Of a stretch of DNA of 64,000 nucleotides, positions 59,901 through 64,000 are shown piece by piece. The DNA is from Macrostomum hystrix (taxonomy: Eukaryota; Platyhelminthes; Macrostomidae), in assembly GCA_950097015.1 (NCBI GenBank), contig CATNEN010000001.1, positions 3,564,001 to 3,628,000 of the forward strand, given 5' to 3'. The position numbers and the translations under genes were made by a program. Within the stretch, counting starts at the first letter, position 1, and each line of letters opens with the position of its first letter. The notes below the pieces were generated by a model, which was not told where the DNA came from, ran no database searches, and was given only the letters and a program-made list of their open reading frames with translations.

Positions 59901-61260
59901 GCAGATCCGACCGGCTGACGCCTCAGCCGTAGCCAAGGAATCATCGAGGGACCCAGTCATCTCCACCGCCATGCGCTACTGTCGAGAAGGTTGGCCGCCA
60001 ATCGGGCGAGACGAGGACGCTGAGCTGGCCCGCCTGCGGAAAGTCAAAGATTCGCTGTCCTGCTGCAACGGATGTCTTCTGCAGGGCTGTCGTCTTGTGA
60101 TTCCTCAAAACCTTCGGAAGGAGGTGCTGAAAATCCTCCACCTCGGACACTTTGGAATGCAGAGGATGAAGCAGCTGGCTCGATCGGCAGTCTACTGGCC
60201 GAACATCGACGACGACGTCGAGCACCTGTGCCGCGGCTGCCATAGCTGCGCTGAGCACCAAAATCATCCGCCAAAGGCCGCCGTTCATCCGTGGATGATG
60301 CCTGAGAAGCCTTGGAGTCGCCTACATCTGGATCACGCAGTCAACTTCCTCGGCACCAACTGGCTAGTGCTCACGGACGCCTACTCGAAGTACCCGTGCA
60401 TACACCCGACGCAATCCATGTCAACGCGGGCAACGATCGAGCTTCTGGAAGAAGACTTTGCCCACTTCGGCTACCCTCACGCCATCGTCACTGACAATGC
60501 AGCGGCATTCATGGCTGAGGAGTTTCAAGCTTGGTGTCGCGAACACGGCATCGCGCACCTCACAGGAGCTCCGTATCATCCTGCAACAAACGGAGCGGCC
60601 GAACGACTGGTTCAGACCTTCAAGAAGGCCCTGAAGAAATCCAGCCTGCCACCTGCCAGGGCGCTACAGCAGTTCCTGATGCAGTACCGACGGACTCCTG
60701 CGGTCAACGGCTACTCTCCGAGCGAACTCCTAAATGGCCGGCAGATCAGGACGCAGATTGATACTCTGCTGCCATCTCCAGCCCATCTCGCCCAGGATCG
60801 CCAAGTCAAGCAGGCCGAAGAGTCCAGAGCTCGGAAAAAGGTGTCTCGCGTCCGAGAAGGCTACAACGTCGGAGATCCGGTCTACGCTCGCTACTACGGA
60901 CCACGCCGCGAGAAGGAAGGCCGCTGGGTTCCGGCAGTGGTCACCAAGCGGCACGGCAGCCGCAGCGTCAACGTCAAGGTTGTCCCAAGCGGCCCGGTGT
61001 GGCGACGGCACTTCGACCAGCTTCAACCGCGACACGTGTCCGCGGAAGACAGCGAGCCAGGATCACTGCCGACTCAACAAAACGAAACGGCCGGCCACCT
61101 GATGCTGCCGGCCACACCAGCGGTGGCACATCCAGGATCTCGACCCAGGCCTCCAGGATGGCGAGCGCCGGACCAAGTCCAACACCCGCCGCCCTACGGA
61201 CCAGATAATCCACGACGGTCGGCTAGGCAGCGAAAGCCACGGCTACAAATGGACTTATAG
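56998..61260 (+). CDS. Gag-Pol polyprotein of the gypsy element
   Basis: One 1,420-residue frame with no frameshift or stop between gag and pol. Order: a coiled N-terminus (residues about 8-40), a Gag capsid-like helical region to about 250, and two CX2CX4HX4C zinc knuckles (C281-C294 and C301-C314). The aspartic protease follows with D369 in the motif DTAT, where DTGA or DSGA is usual. Next are reverse transcriptase with YLDD (671-674), RNase H (first acidic residue D820), the integrase zinc finger (H1048, H1051, C1081, C1084), and an integrase DD35E core (D1112, D1166, E1202). A C-terminal tail contains RWVPAVVTKRHGSRSV. It resembles the K02A2.6-type gypsy polyproteins of animals. ATG 56998 is the first in frame after the 5' LTR. 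All enzymes appear intact; processing into separate proteins is assumed from the family. Confidence 0.95.
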   Translation: MPETMQDEDIISLLRQQMEEERQQRNADRQMMLDLIRSLKPAADQSQAAALPTHVTTSTPSFSPFDATSELWPDYLARFCTFTGANSIPDDKKAQVFLTNQSPSVYKLLSNLAAQQTPRKEINTLTMDEIEKFMEEQYDTKRFIVRERFRFWSDMRRKPGETIQEMAARIRQDATTCDFSSIKDPLDEALRTRFICSVRNEAVLKALFKLKVEELTFARAVEIAIETEEAARVAKETVYGDKSSPVNKVKQKVRRPGATSAKFTTDSTASRSTTDSASGSCYRCGAKNHRANDCRFKDATCRHCKKVGHLESVCRSKAKGSAPAANFKKPVKQVEEHVLVHAVARTEDDLPKLEVSIHIQGKALAIEVDTATNGNFITESFWKKLGTPPLEVAMSRYESASRHDLPVLGTFVGKTTLPGSAHEHDIQYIVTQVPGLNLLGRTATKLLGISVDKLLGAASAIQEVNAVFDHLSPDEALQKACRNLCDEFPDLWKDELGCLKDFKLELQFNPDAKPVFRKARPVPFAIREELERAYDEGIRRGIWEPTDFNDYGTPVVPVRKPSTGSEQPKLRVCGDYSCTINPQLEDNRHPLPLPEELLQKLGGSYCFSKVDLADAYNQIELGPMSQRRLALSTHRGVLLQKRLAFGPKSAVGEFQFIMEMVAGDLPGVVFYLDDYLVGGATADEHLANLRRLFQRLSDKGLRCRREKCKFAMPSIEYLGYVLSKEGIAKGTKVDAVREMPPPKDVSSLRSFLGSVQFYAKFLPPSMATISEPLYRLTRRDTPWTWKDAEQRAFDQIKEELSSDNVLVHYNADLPLGLSCDASNVGIGAVLFHRYPDGSERPIANASKSLTDAQRRYPQIQKEALSIIFGLKKFFQYLFNRKFILVTDHKPLISLFGPEKETPVMAANRLARWANLLHNFTYEIEYRQTKSHGNADALSRLPVGDDPDFDGEESTADFDMVCAIKVLSLQIRPADASAVAKESSRDPVISTAMRYCREGWPPIGRDEDAELARLRKVKDSLSCCNGCLLQGCRLVIPQNLRKEVLKILHLGHFGMQRMKQLARSAVYWPNIDDDVEHLCRGCHSCAEHQNHPPKAAVHPWMMPEKPWSRLHLDHAVNFLGTNWLVLTDAYSKYPCIHPTQSMSTRATIELLEEDFAHFGYPHAIVTDNAAAFMAEEFQAWCREHGIAHLTGAPYHPATNGAAERLVQTFKKALKKSSLPPARALQQFLMQYRRTPAVNGYSPSELLNGRQIRTQIDTLLPSPAHLAQDRQVKQAEESRARKKVSRVREGYNVGDPVYARYYGPRREKEGRWVPAVVTKRHGSRSVNVKVVPSGPVWRRHFDQLQPRHVSAEDSEPGSLPTQQNETAGHLMLPATPAVAHPGSRPRPPGWRAPDQVQHPPPYGPDNPRRSARQRKPRLQMDL

Positions 61261-61285
61261 ACTTTCTATCAGCTGTACTCACAGT

Positions 61286-61298
61286 TTTGGTGGGGAGG
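61286..61298 (+). other. Polypurine tract
   Basis: TTTGGTGGGGAGG lies immediately before the 3' LTR, the expected position of the plus-strand primer of reverse transcription. Confidence 0.75.
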
Positions 61299-61632
61299 TG
61301 TTGTGGGTTTCGTTACGATAATTCCGTAAATAGTTTTCTAGAACTTTCTACCACTTGTTATAACACTCTGTTGTTTCCAGAATCTTCTCTGCGCCTCCCC
61401 CAGCGGGCTATCTATGAGAACTTTCTAGAAAGTTCTCCCACTCGCTCCCCAGGCTATAAATAGAAACCCCCGCGCGGTGCACACACTCAAGACGCTTCCC
61501 AGTATTTAATAATACTGCTGTTACAAATATACGCTTATCCAGTCGACTGCCGAGTGCTCCTTTCGGCGCTATACTTACATTTACCAACACTACAATCGGA
61601 ATCTCTGTATTCGTTACTTCAAGAATACAACA
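61299..61632 (+). repeat. 3' LTR of the gypsy element
   Basis: 334 bp, read as identical to 56565-56898, including all three heat-shock elements and the TATA box. Outward transcription from this copy would run into the right flank. Confidence 0.95.
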
Positions 61633-61639
61633 ACAATTA

Positions 61640-61983
61640 TACTCTGACGGGACACACGTATCATATCTATCACCCAACGCTGCTGCCTTCAGCTGTTGAT
61701 GATGCGCCGTCTTCGGCGCTGACGTCGGGGTCCTGAGTCTCAGATGCGCCGTCTTCGGCGGTGACGTCGGGGCCCTTGGTCTCAGATGCGCCGTCTTCGG
61801 CGGTGACGTCGGGCCCTGAGTCTCTGACCCTGCAGTGAAAGGCCATGCAAGCGCCATAACTGGCGTAGGTGGCAGCTCATCACACTCCATTATTGCCCGC
61901 CTCCGACGCAAACTTGCGGATGTACCGAACGTAGGTGACGTTGCTCGATCAGGGGTTCGCAGTCGGTGCAATTCGGCACGCAT
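61640..61983 (-). other. Open frame interrupted by the gypsy insertion
   Basis: A minus-strand frame of about 115 codons (ATG at 61983) reaches the ACAAT target site. With the element removed, the frame would continue only nine codons into the left flank before a stop. It includes three copies of a 14-residue TSPPKTAHLR-type repeat from a 42-bp minisatellite (61702-61827). No family recognised; it may be chance. Confidence 0.25.
61702..61827. repeat. 42-bp minisatellite, three copies
   Basis: ATGCGCCGTCTTCGGCG recurs at 61702, 61744 and 61786. Each copy also has a TGACGTCGGG segment, which contains the ATF/CREB core. Confidence 0.9.
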
Positions 61984-62235
61984 TACCCGATTTTCCTCTT
62001 ATAGTGCCGCACAGACGGTGCACGATATTGCGTGGGACCAGTGGTCCATTTGTGGATCAGTGGATCACTGAAGCGAGGGTCACAAAAGTGTTTCAGAGAG
62101 GGAATGACCATACATGCTTTAACGGTACAGGCAGCTACGTGAAGTGGCTATTGAAGTTCTGAACTACTGAACAATATGCTAACAATCACATTGTATGTGA
62201 TTTTCCGGCCATTTATTTCTAGGCGCTCATTCGGC

Positions 62236-62545
62236 GCTTCACAAGACACGGTCACAAAGCACGGTCACATACGTGACCATAAGGGCACGGTCACAAGACA
62301 CGGTCACAAAGCAAGGTCACATACGTGACCATAAGGGCACGGTCACAAGACACGGTCACAAAGCAAGGTCACATACGTGACCATAAGGGCACGGTCACAA
62401 GACACGGTCACAAAGCAAGGTCACATACGTGACCATGGGGGCACGGTCACAAAGCACGGTCACATACGTGACCATAGGGAAACGTTCACAAAACGGTTAC
62501 AAAATAGTCACCGTTACCATTTCAGGGTAACGGCACGGTCACAAC
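62236..62545. repeat. 52-bp minisatellite with internal dyads
   Basis: ATAAGGGCACGGTCACAAG recurs at exactly 52-bp spacing (62279, 62331, 62383). Every unit contains GGTCACATACGTGACC, a dyad with 6-bp arms, and extra GGTCACAA half-sites. The right end is degenerate. Confidence 0.9.
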
Positions 62546-62589
62546 CAAAAAGTGTGACCATAAATTTTCTATACGGGTTGTATTAAACT

Positions 62590-64000
62590 TAACTTGATAT
62601 TATATATCAGACTGATCGACTATTACGTCAGTCTTCTAGTAAGTCTTAACACCACATAACCGCCAGTCATTTCATATAATTTAAATGATAAAATAACCCA
62701 AGATAAGAAGTTGTGTATTGTGAAAACTATAAAAACTAATATTGAACAATCTTTTTTATTTCTTTTTTATATTTTTATATTGTTTTTAAATATATTCAGA
62801 AACGCCTGAATTTAACGCCTATTCATCGGACCCGCGCTGGTTAACTAAAAAACTAAAAAGTACAAAGCAGCAATTTTAAATATTTTTACCGAAATGTAAA
62901 ATTGATGCTCATTAGCAAAATAATCGGTCATTTTCCTTTCATATGGCTTGTTGGCCATGTTTAGAGAAGAAGCTGAGAGGCCCCCCGTATAACATTTAGA
63001 CGTTACCCCAAGGTCCCAAATACGTCCCCAAATGTATTGTTGTACCTGTGGTAGCGTGGCACACACAATTGGTAAAATGACCAAGACAGGAACTAGATTC
63101 TGAGAGGATCTTTACCGGCCTCAACGCTGGTGCTTTCTAGCAGAGGAACAATCCGGTAGTCAGGCTCAGAATGTCAAGTTCTCTAGTGCTTTCCTCTAAT
63201 TGGACTACGTCCTAACTGTTCTCGCGGATCTTATGCTTGATCGGGAGGCACACCAAGCTTCAAAATGCAGTATGCGGCCTAGATCAACAATAGTTTTATA
63301 AGATCTTAGAGGCAAGGTAATTCAATGCAAACACAAACGGTGAGCACAAACGCATGAAGAAATTTCATTGTTGTTGTTATCAAGTTTGGGGTAAAACACA
63401 GGGTTTTTACATCCTGCTCCCCGCGCATCAGCCGAAGCTCTTACGCTACATAAAAGAATGATATATTTGGTAATTATTGTTTAAAACATATTACTTGTTT
63501 GTAAATTATTTAAAAGTAGCGAGTTTAGATTTTAGAGATTGGAAAGTAATTGGTTATTTTGGTCATTCACGTGAGCAAAGTAGGTACATGCATGATGAGC
63601 AAATTAAAACAAAGGTGCATCTCTATAGTAAAACAAATAGGCCATGTGCAGTGTGCGAGGGAGAAAAAGGTGAGGGAAAACACCCCAGTGCGCGGGTTAT
63701 CACAAAGTTAACCTTTAATTTGATTGGTAACTTTTTATAGATTTGATGATAGTTGATATTTTAATTTGATAGTTTGATTTTTTGGATAGTACGAAGGTCT
63801 GGGGTGTGAAAAACCCACACCAAAAACCCCCGCCTGCACAGGACCTTTAAAATTATTTAATGTTAGTTATTTATTTATTGTCATCTTGTGTTATACTACT
63901 GTGAGTAGACTCCACTAAAAGTAGGTTTCCCCCATTTGATGGTGAGTTTTTTGTGAGTATAAATACCAAGGTGTTTTAGTACAAGGTGTTTTAGTACTAG
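62590..64000. other. AT-rich end of window, nothing recognised
   Basis: No coding frame that I can support. A short dyad GGGTGTGAAAAACCCACACC lies near 63803, and a direct repeat of AAGGTGTTTTAGTAC closes the window. Confidence 0.5.

Larger units (their letters stand above)
56565..61632 (+). mobile_element. Complete Ty3/gypsy LTR retrotransposon, 5,068 bp
   Basis: Two 334-bp LTRs starting TG and ending CA enclose a primer-site candidate, one Gag-Pol frame and a polypurine tract. The 5-bp sequence ACAAT directly precedes the 5' LTR (56560-56564) and directly follows the 3' LTR (61633-61637), a perfect target duplication. LTRs read identically, implying a young insertion. No envelope gene is present; only 38 bases separate the Gag-Pol stop and the 3' LTR. 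The coding part is GC-rich relative to the AT-rich surroundings. Confidence 0.95.

Noticed and set aside
58400-61213. Many secondary frames inside the Gag-Pol ORF on both strands
   Set aside because: They are shadows of a GC-rich coding sequence; the main frame carries all domains.
61260-61300. Envelope gene of the gypsy element
   Set aside because: Only 38 bases separate the Gag-Pol stop from the 3' LTR, so there is no room for one.

Overview
This window is eukaryotic DNA, most likely from an invertebrate animal. Genes are split by short GT-AG introns (74-1,100 bp), intergenic DNA is AT-rich, and almost every recognisable gene belongs to a transposable element: KDZ (Kyakuja-Dileera-Zisupton), Merlin/IS1595-like, CACTA-like, hAT and Ty3/gypsy. 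I see no clear conserved host housekeeping gene, rRNA, tRNA or CRISPR array, and I cannot name the species.

Layout. 0-1.0 kb holds an uninterrupted copy of a dispersed repeat (here called R1). 1.8-6.75 kb (minus strand) is a multi-exon KDZ transposase gene. 9.8-12.3 kb (plus strand) is a second, diverged KDZ transposase gene, head-to-head with the first. Directly behind it, 12.3-16.9 kb is a cassette of three paralogous cargo genes. Each encodes an N-terminal pair of zinc fingers, and the first is fused to a SET methyltransferase domain like that of KMT5A/SET8. Each cargo gene is preceded by a near-identical 450-680 bp module that appears to carry the poly(A) signal of the gene before and the promoter of the gene after. 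This KDZ cassette is the most novel object in the window.

17-26 kb is mostly minisatellites, fold-back sequences, a hAT fragment, and one GC-rich possible exon at 21.5-21.9 kb. 26.456-34.931 kb is a composite element bounded by 10-bp inverted ends (CCCAGTGTCC) with shared subterminal repeats. It carries a Tnp2/CACTA-like transposase and a damaged DUF4806-like companion gene. A smaller MITE is nested in it. 35.7-36.8 kb (minus) is a spliced gene with an AT-hook-like N-terminus and 28-residue proline-rich repeats. 38.2-39.25 kb (minus) is an unrecognised Q/S/N-rich gene.

39.258-53.495 kb is two tandem 7,119-bp units that look identical almost throughout, followed by a diverged partial third copy to 56.387 kb. 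Each full unit carries an R1 copy split by a Merlin/IS1595-like transposon with a frameshifted transposase, a GC-rich island with no recognised gene, and a truncated fragment of the 38-kb gene. The uninterrupted R1 copies at 0.4-1.0 kb and 18.8-19.2 kb serve as empty-site controls for the Merlin insertion.

56.565-61.632 kb is a complete, apparently very young Ty3/gypsy retrotransposon: 334-bp LTRs that read identically, a perfect 5-bp target duplication (ACAAT), and one 1,420-residue Gag-Pol ORF. Its LTR promoter has three perfect heat-shock elements just upstream of a TATAAATA box, which predicts heat-inducible transcription. 61.6-64 kb holds two minisatellites and AT-rich sequence.
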